Part shown: piece after piece, positions 57,438-64,000 of the stretch
Layout: every line of letters begins with the position of its first letter
Position numbering within the stretch: the first letter of the stretch is position 1
Translations under genes and position numbers: made by a program
The notes under the pieces: generated by a model
Told to the model about the DNA's origin: nothing
Database searches by the model: none
Seen by the model: only the letters and a program-made list of their open reading frames with translations
From: JABJAG01 sp965222215
Lineage (GTDB): Bacteria; Pseudomonadota; Alphaproteobacteria; UBA6615
Reading direction: 5' to 3'
NCBI GenBank assembly: GCA_965222215.1
Contig: OZ244931.1
Location: forward strand, 806,001 to 870,000
DNA length: 64,000 nucleotides

Positions 57438-58061
57438 ATGTCCAACTCTGCGCTATCGGATTTACGCGTGCTCGTTGTCGACGACAATGATCATATGCGG
57501 CGACTCTTGCGTGCGATCCTCGAAGCGCTCGGGATTCGCCAGGTCCGCGACGTCGAGAACGGGATGGTGGCCCTCAACGACAGCCGCTTGAACATACCCG
57601 ATGTAATTATCACCGACATGATGATGACTCCCATCGACGGGCTCGAGTTCGCCCGGATGTTGCGCGACGACCCTGCACACCCGGCGACCCATGTGCCTGT
57701 GATGATGGTGACCGGCTACTCGGAAAAGCATCATGTCGAGGCGGCGCGTGACGCCGGGGTGAGCGAGTTTCTGGCGAAACCGGTGACCGCCGATGGTGTC
57801 GAGGCGCGCTTGCGGAGCGTCGTTGAAAACCCCCGCCGGTTTATCAGGACGAACAGTTTCGTCGGGCCGGACCGTCGGCGCCGGCAGGTTCCGGTTTCTT
57901 CCGATGAAAAACGACGCGCCGAGGATCACCCTCTCCGGGAGGTCGCAATCGAGGCCGCTACGAAAGAAACGGTTGCCGAGGAGCTGCCGGTCCGTTCGGT
58001 CCGGCAGCCATACGACGCGGGTCTCGACGATACGCCGCCGAAACGGCGGGTGCTCCGCTAG
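57438..58061 (+). CDS. Response regulator receiver protein with long C-terminal tail
   Basis: The receiver domain spans about residues 8-125 from ATG 57438 (207 aa); an ATG at 57420 is possible. LRVLVVDDNDHMRRLLRAIL has the acidic pair, PDVIITDMMMTPIDG the phosphoacceptor Asp, and VSEFLAKPVTADGVEARL the conserved Lys. After it, FVGPDRRRRQ and a charged tail of about 70 residues without a DNA-binding domain suggest a phospho-relay or protein-contact role. It ends in a 4-nt convergent overlap with the TRAP permease gene. Confidence 0.85.
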   Translation: MSNSALSDLRVLVVDDNDHMRRLLRAILEALGIRQVRDVENGMVALNDSRLNIPDVIITDMMMTPIDGLEFARMLRDDPAHPATHVPVMMVTGYSEKHHVEAARDAGVSEFLAKPVTADGVEARLRSVVENPRRFIRTNSFVGPDRRRRQVPVSSDEKRRAEDHPLREVAIEAATKETVAEELPVRSVRQPYDAGLDDTPPKRRVLR

Positions 58062-59473
58062 AGTGCCATTCCCGCCGTGCGCGGCAGCCACATCGCGATA
58101 TCCGGGAAGATCGTGATCAGCGCCACCAGGAACAGCGTGAAGATGAAGTAGGGCGCGACGCCCTTGAATATCTTCGTCAGTGGCACGTCGGGTGCCATTT
58201 TTGCCATCACATAGACGTTGATGCCCACCGGCGGCGTGATGAGCGCCAGTTCGGCCATAATCACCGCGTAGACGCCGAACCAGATCGGGTCGTAACCCAG
58301 GTTCATGATGATCGGCATCGTGAACGGAATGGTCAGGATCAGCATGCCCCAGACGTCGAGCACCATGCCCAGCACGATGAACAGCAGGCTGATCATCAGC
58401 ATGACGGTCAGCGGCGAGAACCCGGCCGCGTTGATGAAGTCAACGACGCCTTCGGTCAGGCCGGTCAGCACGACGAACTTGCCCATCATGTGACCGCCGA
58501 TGATGATCACGAAGATCATCGCCGAGGTGTGCATCGACTTGAGCAGCGATTCCTTGAAGTTGGTGAGGTTCAGCCGTCGCATGACCAGCGAGATCACCAG
58601 CAATGCGATCACGCCCACGCCGGCGGCTTCCGTCGGTGTAAAGATACCGGTGTAGATGCCACCGATCACAACGATGAAGGTCAGGAAGACCGGCGTGACC
58701 TTCGACAGCGAGCGGACCTTCTCTCCCATCGTGAATTTTTCACCGACAGGGCCCAGCTCCGGGTTGATCATGCATTTGATGGCGATCGTGGCGGAGTAGC
58801 CGATGGTCATCAGGATGCCCGGGATAATACCCGCGATGAACAGCGCGCCGATGGAGGTCTCCGTCAGGATCCCGTAGCCGATCATGATGATGCTTGGCGG
58901 GATCAGGATGCCGAGTGTACCCGCGGCGGCGACACTGCCGGTCGCGAGCGAATCGTCATAGTTGTAACGCCGCATGGCCGGAATGCACATCGGGGCCATC
59001 GTCGCGACGGCTGTTACGCTACCGCCGGAGACGGCGCCGAAACCGCCACAGGCAACCACCGATGAAATGGCGAGGCCACCCGGGAGTCGTCCGAGCCATC
59101 GGTAGACGCACTCATAAAGGTCGTAGGCGATGTTCGTACGCTGCACGAGCTGGCCCATCATGAAATAGAGCGGCACCGCGACGAACACGAAACTCGTGCC
59201 CTGCTCGATGAATGTGATGGAGAGCTGGGTTTCCGCGAAATTCGATCGGCCGACAATGAAGAATCCGGCGACAGCGGTGCCGAGCATCGCGAAACCGATC
59301 GGCACACCCAGCACGATCAGTAGCATCATACCAACGAAGGCGACGAGGCCGACTGCGCCCTTGTCGAGCGATTTCAGCGCGCCCAGTGCGTCGGTTGCGT
59401 TGAAGATCAGGGCCGCGGCGATCAGGAGAACCAGAACGCCCAGGGCGGGCAGGTTAATGGCTTTCGCATTCAT
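58058..59473 (-). CDS. dctM: TRAP transporter large permease (DctM)
   Basis: The 471-residue polytopic protein has DctM/YiaN landmarks: VGMMLLIVLGVPIGFAMLGT, VPLYFMMGQLVQ, AISSVVACGGFGAVSGGSV, GTLGILIPPSIIMIGYGI and ALITPPVGINVYVM. About twelve membrane segments are expected. It works with the DctQ and DctP genes upstream to take up a carboxylate, amino acid or similar compound using a sodium gradient. DctQ ends 2 nt before its start. Confidence 0.92.
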   Translation of the reverse strand: MNAKAINLPALGVLVLLIAAALIFNATDALGALKSLDKGAVGLVAFVGMMLLIVLGVPIGFAMLGTAVAGFFIVGRSNFAETQLSITFIEQGTSFVFVAVPLYFMMGQLVQRTNIAYDLYECVYRWLGRLPGGLAISSVVACGGFGAVSGGSVTAVATMAPMCIPAMRRYNYDDSLATGSVAAAGTLGILIPPSIIMIGYGILTETSIGALFIAGIIPGILMTIGYSATIAIKCMINPELGPVGEKFTMGEKVRSLSKVTPVFLTFIVVIGGIYTGIFTPTEAAGVGVIALLVISLVMRRLNLTNFKESLLKSMHTSAMIFVIIIGGHMMGKFVVLTGLTEGVVDFINAAGFSPLTVMLMISLLFIVLGMVLDVWGMLILTIPFTMPIIMNLGYDPIWFGVYAVIMAELALITPPVGINVYVMAKMAPDVPLTKIFKGVAPYFIFTLFLVALITIFPDIAMWLPRTAGMAL

Positions 59474-59475
59474 GG

Positions 59476-59997
59476 CTATTCATCCATTCCGACGGATTCG
59501 GTGCGCGAGAATTCGTTGAAGTTGAAGATCGTGGCGATCAGCCGTAGCAGGTAGTAGGCGATCAATATGAGGCACATGCCGAACATTGCGAGGTGATGGC
59601 CCCAGATGGGCAGCCGCACAAATTCTGTAATCCGGCCGAGTTCATAGTCGAACAGGAACTCTTCCCAGGCGTGGTGACCGAGAAGATAGAAAATGGCGAT
59701 GGCGCACACGATGTAGACCACATCCATGGTCTCCTGGATGCGCTTGGGGACGTTCCCGATCACCAACTCCATGCGCACATGCCCGTTCTGGCGGGTGCAT
59801 TCCGGAATTGCGAACACAAAGATCAGCAGGAGCATCCACTCGTTGAACTCGAGGCTCCAGATCCACGGATCGTTCAGGACGTAACGTTTGAATACGTCGA
59901 GAATCACGATCGTCGTAATGGCTGGCAGGACGATCAGCCCGCCAAACCGGTCGAGGTTGGCGGAAATAAACAGGAATGCGCGCTCGATCTTTTGCAT
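59476..59997 (-). CDS. dctQ: TRAP transporter small permease (DctQ)
   Basis: The start is ATG at 59997, with GGGGGAC 5 nt before. The 173-residue protein has four membrane segments. VILDVFKRYVLNDPWIWSLE, FNEWMLLLIFVFAIPEC and HVRMELVIGNVPKRIQ carry the typical R-Y ... W-x-x-E ... V-R-M-E signature. It bridges the binding protein and DctM in the inner membrane. Confidence 0.92.
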   Translation of the reverse strand: MQKIERAFLFISANLDRFGGLIVLPAITTIVILDVFKRYVLNDPWIWSLEFNEWMLLLIFVFAIPECTRQNGHVRMELVIGNVPKRIQETMDVVYIVCAIAIFYLLGHHAWEEFLFDYELGRITEFVRLPIWGHHLAMFGMCLILIAYYLLRLIATIFNFNEFSRTESVGMDE

Positions 59998-60017
59998 GAA
60001 TGTCCCCCAAAAAGAAG

Positions 60018-60049
60018 TTTCGGCCGGCACCCGAAGGCGCCGGCCGAAA
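60018..60049 (-). terminator. Hairpin between dctP and dctQ, probable partial terminator
   Basis: TTTCGGCCGGC (60018-60028) and GCCGGCCGAAA (60039-60049) form a perfect 11-bp stem with a 10-nt loop. On the transcript the stem is followed by CTTCTTTTT. Between a solute-binding protein gene and its permeases, such hairpins lower downstream expression and stabilise the upstream message, fitting the need for excess DctP. Confidence 0.8.
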
Positions 60050-60056
60050 ACCTTCG

Positions 60057-61250
60057 TTACTTCATGTCATACATGCCCTGGACGGGATTGTTGATCGCGT
60101 CCAGCATGACTTCATTCGGGGTCATCGCTGCGAACTTCGCCGCGTTGGCCCGAATGTCCTTCATCATCTGCGTGGCCGGAATGCCCTTTTTCTCGGCATC
60201 CGCGACCCAGGCCGCCTCAACACCGGCCACTGCGGCCTTCCACTTGTCGAGTTCGGCTTCGCCCATGTTGATGGACTCAAGGCCCTGCTCTTCCATCTTG
60301 GCGACGTTCACCTGTCCGCCATAGTCGTAGAAGGCAACGGCTTCGGCGATCGCCATCTGGCGGCCCCAGTTGTTCACGACATTCTGCAGGTCGGCCGGCA
60401 GGTCGTCGAACCAGTCCTTGGACATGCAGTATTCGATCGTCAGAACGTTGAAGCCGTTCTCGGTGCGGTACTTCGAGACTTCGTGGAGCTTGAAGATCAG
60501 CGCCGCGGCGTCGTTGAAGTGGATCGCGTCGATCGTGCCGCGCTGCATGGCCGTATAGGCCGAAGCACCCGGCATGGACACCTGGGTCGCGCCCAGCGCG
60601 CCGATGATCTGGGCGTGGGTGCCGCCGCCGGCACGAACCTTCATGCCCTGCACGTCTTCAAGCGTACGAACCGGCTTGTTGTTGTACAGGTGGTACGGGC
60701 CGGTGTGGGCCTCACGCATGATCAGCACCTGGAAGCGCTCGAACTCGTCCTTCAGGTACTGCGGATACAGGTGCTCCGCCGTCGCAACAGCTTCGTGCGA
60801 GTTGTTGAACAGGAACGGCAGGCCCAGGCCGCCAACGACGTTGTAGTCGCGTGCGGTGTAGAGCGAGAAGCAGGGGGCCTGGTCCGACAGGCCCGTACGA
60901 ACGGCCTTACGGCCTTCGCGAACGCCATGGACCGACTGGGACCAGGTCGTCTCGACCTTGATCTTGCCGTTCGACATCCGCTCGAGGTTGTCGAAACCCT
61001 GAATCTGCAGTTTTGCAAGGCCGGAGACCGCCGGAATGTGGCTGGTCGAACGGAAGACGATCGGAGCACCGTCATAGGTGACGTCATTCTTGCCGTAGTT
61101 GTCGAGCTTGCCTTCGAGCCAGTCGAGGGTGACCTGAGATCGTTCCTTGGCCTCTTCGATAGTCGAGCCGAAGTCGCCGGCGATGGCCGAGCCCGTGGCC
61201 AAGACCATGCCGATGGCAAGGCTTGTGGTTGCTAGAAGTGTTTTGCGCAT
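60057..61250 (-). CDS. dctP: TRAP transporter solute-binding protein (DctP)
   Basis: ATG at 61250 follows GGAGGACCCA and starts a Sec signal peptide (MRKTLLATTSLAIGMVLATG, likely cleaved after AIA near residue 26). The mature part of the 397-residue protein has VHGVREGRKAVRTG, RTLEDVQGMKVRAGGGTHAQ with the substrate-binding Arg, and QVSMPGASAYTAMQRGTIDA. It binds the ligand in the periplasm and delivers it to DctQM. The ligand cannot be read from sequence; the nearby cyclase and TetR genes may belong to its catabolism. Confidence 0.92.
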   Translation of the reverse strand: MRKTLLATTSLAIGMVLATGSAIAGDFGSTIEEAKERSQVTLDWLEGKLDNYGKNDVTYDGAPIVFRSTSHIPAVSGLAKLQIQGFDNLERMSNGKIKVETTWSQSVHGVREGRKAVRTGLSDQAPCFSLYTARDYNVVGGLGLPFLFNNSHEAVATAEHLYPQYLKDEFERFQVLIMREAHTGPYHLYNNKPVRTLEDVQGMKVRAGGGTHAQIIGALGATQVSMPGASAYTAMQRGTIDAIHFNDAAALIFKLHEVSKYRTENGFNVLTIEYCMSKDWFDDLPADLQNVVNNWGRQMAIAEAVAFYDYGGQVNVAKMEEQGLESINMGEAELDKWKAAVAGVEAAWVADAEKKGIPATQMMKDIRANAAKFAAMTPNEVMLDAINNPVQGMYDMK

Positions 61251-61436
61251 TGGGTCCTCCCTAGAAGCATAAGCGCGTGATACCCGCTTTTTTCTTTGAA
61301 CTGTGCGGCTCGCCCGGAAGCGGGTCAAGGCGAACCGACACAAAGATGCGTGAAACGCGGCGTGAAAAAGTGCCTGAAAGGGCGACTTTGTGGCCGCGCA
61401 TCACGACTTTATCGGGACAAAATCTCCCCCATCCCT

Positions 61437-62420
61437 CTACTTGATCGCCAGCGGGTTGACCGGTGAGCCCACCGCGCCGGTGATCGGCAGTGCGGGGGCG
61501 ACGAACATGAATTCGTAAACGCCGTCCTCCGCGCAGTCGTCGGCGATATCCTTCAGATAGAAGATCTCGCCCATGGTCAGCCCGAGGATCGGAATGGCGA
61601 TCCAGTGCCAGGGCTGGTTGATATTCTCGTCGGTCTCGCACGGCCGCACCTCGTTGCCCCAGGTGTCGGACGCGTAGCCGGCGATCTCCTTTTCGTAAAT
61701 CCATTCGAGCGTCTCGAACGCCACGCCCGGCGCGTCGCCGCCGGCGTAGCCGTCCCAGCTTCCCGCATCCAGGCAGCGTTCCATCATGCCCGTGCGCAGC
61801 ACCACGAAATCGCCCTTGCGAACTTCGACGCCATGGTGTTCGGCTGTCTCGTCAAGGTCCTTGCAAGTGATCGGGTAGCCGTCTTCCAGGCAGTCGACGC
61901 CCTTTGCCCGCGCCACGTCGAGGAACACGCCGCGGCCGGTCATCTTCGCCTTGGTCTTCTCGATGCCCGCTTTCTGCGCGCCGGCGGTGGTGACTTCGCG
62001 GCAGTCATAGCCGTTCCACATGAAGTCCTTGTAGAAGACATGGCCGAGACCGTCCCACTGGGTACCGCACTGCAGCGGCATCATCACCATGTCGTCCGCG
62101 CCGCGGATGCCGCGATGGTCGAGCACGCCGGAATAGGCGTCAGTGCCCGTGCGGGTCATCATGTGGATCGGATTGAAGCGGCCCATAGCGGGGTATTTCG
62201 ACTTGGCGCCCTGCGGACCGTGCTGGTCGAAGTTCAGGCCCATGGACATGACCTTGCCTTTCTTGACGAGCTGGGCGGCGGCCACGACATCGGCTTCGGT
62301 GGTGTAGTTCAGGGTGCCGATCTCATCGTCATCGCCCCACTTACCCCAGTTCTTGCATTTCTCCGCCCACTCTTCGAGGACTTCGTGGGTGACGCGCATA
62401 TCGCTGTTCGGATTGGCCAT
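61437..62420 (-). CDS. Cyclase family protein (kynurenine formamidase-like metal hydrolase)
   Basis: The 327-residue protein has the PF04199 metal motif in an altered form: MPLQCGTQWDGLGHVFY, where the usual H-x-G-T-H-x-D-x-P-x-H has Gln in place of the second His. GRGVFLDVARAKGVDCLEDG and KGDFVVLRTGMMERC complete the fold. The N-terminal WGKWGDDDEIGTLNYTT is typical of the long subgroup. It probably hydrolyses a cyclic amide or ester. It follows TetR by 21 nt and likely shares its transcript. Confidence 0.87.
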   Translation of the reverse strand: MANPNSDMRVTHEVLEEWAEKCKNWGKWGDDDEIGTLNYTTEADVVAAAQLVKKGKVMSMGLNFDQHGPQGAKSKYPAMGRFNPIHMMTRTGTDAYSGVLDHRGIRGADDMVMMPLQCGTQWDGLGHVFYKDFMWNGYDCREVTTAGAQKAGIEKTKAKMTGRGVFLDVARAKGVDCLEDGYPITCKDLDETAEHHGVEVRKGDFVVLRTGMMERCLDAGSWDGYAGGDAPGVAFETLEWIYEKEIAGYASDTWGNEVRPCETDENINQPWHWIAIPILGLTMGEIFYLKDIADDCAEDGVYEFMFVAPALPITGAVGSPVNPLAIK

Positions 62421-62441
62421 CGTGTAATTCCTTTTTTTGGC

Positions 62442-63149
62442 TCAGGCTTCGATTTGGTTGAGGTTTGATGCGGCGTCCGGCGTTGCGGGGCCGCGGAAAA
62501 GAAGTGCGATCATCGGCACGAGCTGGTCGAGCGCGTCGTCGAGATTGGACGGATCGCAGGCGCCGTTGCTGAGAATCTGTATCCGGCCGGGGTTGGCGAG
62601 CGTGTAGACCATGGCGCCGAGCATCATGTGGAAGCGCCAGTGCAGATCGCTTTCCGAAAGGTCGGGCAGGGCGGCGCGCAGCGCATCCAGGAACTGCCCC
62701 GTCGATTCGTTGAAGTAGCGGGCATAGAGCTCGCGCGTCTGTTCGCTGTTTTCCGCCAGCATCCGCCCGCGGAACCGTGCGAATCCCGTGCCGCCGTGTT
62801 CGCCGCGCATGCCCGGTTCCAGAAAGGCCCGGATGATCTGTTCGAGGAGCGGCGGCCGCCCGACATCGGCGCGGCATCGCGCGAGCATCGCCTCGCGTTC
62901 TGCGGCGATGCCGGCCGCATGGCGCGCAAAAACGGCCTCCAGCAGGCCCATCTTCGAGCCGAAATGATAGTTGGCGGCGGCGGAGTTCGCGCCGGCCTCC
63001 GACGTGATCGCGCGCAGCGACACGCCGTTGGTGCCGTGTTCCGAAAATAGCTTCTGGGCGGCATCGAGAATGCGCCGGCGGGTGGCTTCCCCGCGCGTGT
63101 CTCCGGCGACTGACGCGTCCCGGCTGTCTTCCAGTGGAAGTGCCGTCAC
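62442..63149 (-). CDS. TetR family transcriptional regulator
   Basis: I place the start at GTG 63149 because GGGAGG lies 5 nt before it; an in-frame TTG at 63206 sits inside the palindromic operator and is unlikely. The 235-residue protein has the TetR helix-turn-helix (TRRRILDAAQKLFSEHGTNG, then VSLRAITSEAGANSAAANYHF and GSKMGLL) and a ligand-binding C-terminus like CerR/DUF1956 regulators. It most likely represses itself and the cyclase gene downstream through the site at 63199-63218. Confidence 0.9.
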   Translation of the reverse strand: MTALPLEDSRDASVAGDTRGEATRRRILDAAQKLFSEHGTNGVSLRAITSEAGANSAAANYHFGSKMGLLEAVFARHAAGIAAEREAMLARCRADVGRPPLLEQIIRAFLEPGMRGEHGGTGFARFRGRMLAENSEQTRELYARYFNESTGQFLDALRAALPDLSESDLHWRFHMMLGAMVYTLANPGRIQILSNGACDPSNLDDALDQLVPMIALLFRGPATPDAASNLNQIEA

Positions 63150-63198
63150 TGTTCCTCCCAAGGCACCCGTTGGCCGGGCGCTCTCTTGAGAGGAATAG

Positions 63199-63218
63199 TC
63201 AATCAAGCGTTTGATTGA
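63199..63218. promoter_or_regulatory. Palindromic operator of the TetR-cyclase unit
   Basis: TCAATCAA and TTGATTGA form a perfect 8-bp inverted repeat around GCGT, 50 nt upstream of the tetR GTG start. AT-rich palindromes of this kind are common TetR-family sites. TTGACT reads on the minus strand at the left edge and may be the -35 it covers. Confidence 0.75.
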
Positions 63219-63245
63219 GTCAAACGGAGTCTCGGATCGGCTGTT

Positions 63246-64000
63246 CTAACCCAGCCGTCCGCCCAGGATCTCGGCGGCCCAGTCGGCCATGTATTCCACC
63301 GCGAGCGCGCCATGGTCGACCTGGCAATGCTCGATTCCGCCGTCGTCGGCGGTGAACACCTTCAGGTCCGCGCGCGGGCTTTTGACCGCATCGCGGATGG
63401 TCTTCTCGGCCATCTCAAGCGGGATCTGCCGGTCGCCCTCGCCATGGACCACCAGCAGCGGGCACTCGATGTTGGGCACGGCTTCCTCGAGGTTCATGCG
63501 GTCGACGACTTCCAGGATTTCCTCGGCCGAGTTCGTGCCGAACACCCAGTTCATATGCTCTTCCCAGTGGGAGACCGACAGCTTGGTGCCGGTGCCGTCG
63601 AGGCGGCCGCGGGTGATCTTGCCATAGTCGTTGATGGCGCCCCAGGCGATGGCGCATTTCAGCCGGTGCTCGAAGCCCGCTGCGCGCGGCACGTAGTAGC
63701 CGCCCAGGCTGATCCCCGCCATGCCGACCCGCCCTGCATCCACGTCGTCGCGCGTCTCCAGGTAATCCATCGCGGCGCCCGCGGGGATTTCGGTTTCCGG
63801 AAACAGCTTGAGATCGCGCAGGCGCAGCGCCTCCCCGACGCCGGGGTGGTCGATCAGCAGCGTCGAGATCCCGCGCGCGGCGTAGGCCTTCGCGGCGCCG
63901 GCGAGGTAGAGGAACTCTTTCATCACGTCGAGGCCGTCGAAATGGATGATGCACGGCGGCGGCCCATCGTTCGCGATTTTGTCCGCATCGGCCGGGTAGA
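63246..64000 (-). CDS. Alpha/beta hydrolase, dienelactone hydrolase/FrsA-like (partial)
   Basis: The frame is open to the window edge, so the N-terminus is missing; about 250 residues are seen. CIIHFDGLDVMKEFLYLAG is the oxyanion strand, GRVGMAGISLGGYYVPRAAG the nucleophile elbow (G-x-S-x-G), and ECPLLVVHGEGDRQIPLEMA holds the catalytic Asp; the His is probably in GGIEHCQVDHG. It resembles the FrsA / 2,6-dihydroxypseudooxynicotine hydrolase group that cleaves C-C or ester bonds. It is upstream of the TetR operator in the same direction. Confidence 0.87.
   Translation of the reverse strand, partial: YPADADKIANDGPPPCIIHFDGLDVMKEFLYLAGAAKAYAARGISTLLIDHPGVGEALRLRDLKLFPETEIPAGAAMDYLETRDDVDAGRVGMAGISLGGYYVPRAAGFEHRLKCAIAWGAINDYGKITRGRLDGTGTKLSVSHWEEHMNWVFGTNSAEEILEVVDRMNLEEAVPNIECPLLVVHGEGDRQIPLEMAEKTIRDAVKSPRADLKVFTADDGGIEHCQVDHGALAVEYMADWAAEILGGRLG

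Overview
The window is high-GC DNA with tightly packed, often 4-nt-overlapping genes. The family mix points to an alphaproteobacterium, probably of a free-living marine or soil lineage: tripartite DctPQM transporters, DUF5681 and CxxC/HH HNH phage-type genes, FkbM methyltransferases, and many 2-oxoglutarate/Fe(II) oxygenases. No rRNA, tRNA or CRISPR array was recognised. The identification of the organism is inference.

Layout. (1) 1-16 kb is a plus-strand surface-polysaccharide block: two sulfotransferase-like proteins, three tandem paralogous putative glycosyltransferases (one fused to discoidin-like, TPR-like and dioxygenase-like modules), a methyltransferase, a protein with a C-terminal Rieske domain, a TVP38/DedA-type membrane protein, a GT2 enzyme and an AlgI/AlgJ-like O-acylation pair. 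A third sulfotransferase lies at the end on the minus strand. (2) 16-21.7 kb holds two Fe(II)/2OG dioxygenase-like genes, an FkbM methyltransferase, a Wzm/Wzt-type ABC exporter and a GT2 enzyme. (3) 21.6-29.6 kb is an eight-gene minus-strand operon combining GDP-heptose activation (HddA/HddC-like), a GDP-mannose 4,6-dehydratase-like enzyme, a ColD-like PLP 3-dehydratase, a thiamine-diphosphate E1 alpha/beta pair and two reductases. This suggests a deoxygenated, two-carbon-branched sugar nucleotide. (4) 31-38.7 kb is a decayed mobile island: Rad52-HNH, Gp157, DUF5681, ParB-methyltransferase, XRE and Mrr-like genes, with short AT-rich direct repeats at its right side.

(5) 38.8-42.1 kb encodes RmlC, RmlB, RmlA and an SDR for dTDP-6-deoxyhexose. 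(6) 42.1-47.5 kb is a translationally coupled CDP-sugar operon: GT2, CDP-glucose 4,6-dehydratase, C-methyltransferase, 3,5-epimerase, acetyltransferase and reductase. (7) 47.5-64 kb is metabolic: hydrolases, a beta-hydroxyacid dehydrogenase, three related 2OG oxygenases, an SCP-x-like thiolase, an MFS exporter, a PanE homologue, an ArsC homologue, a response regulator, a TRAP transporter, and a TetR-cyclase unit with a palindromic operator.

Together, regions 1-3, 5 and 6 look like one large locus making, decorating (sulfation, acylation, methylation) and exporting a complex cell-surface glycan built from GDP-, dTDP- and CDP-linked unusual sugars, interrupted by a phage-derived island. The flanking catabolic genes appear unrelated.
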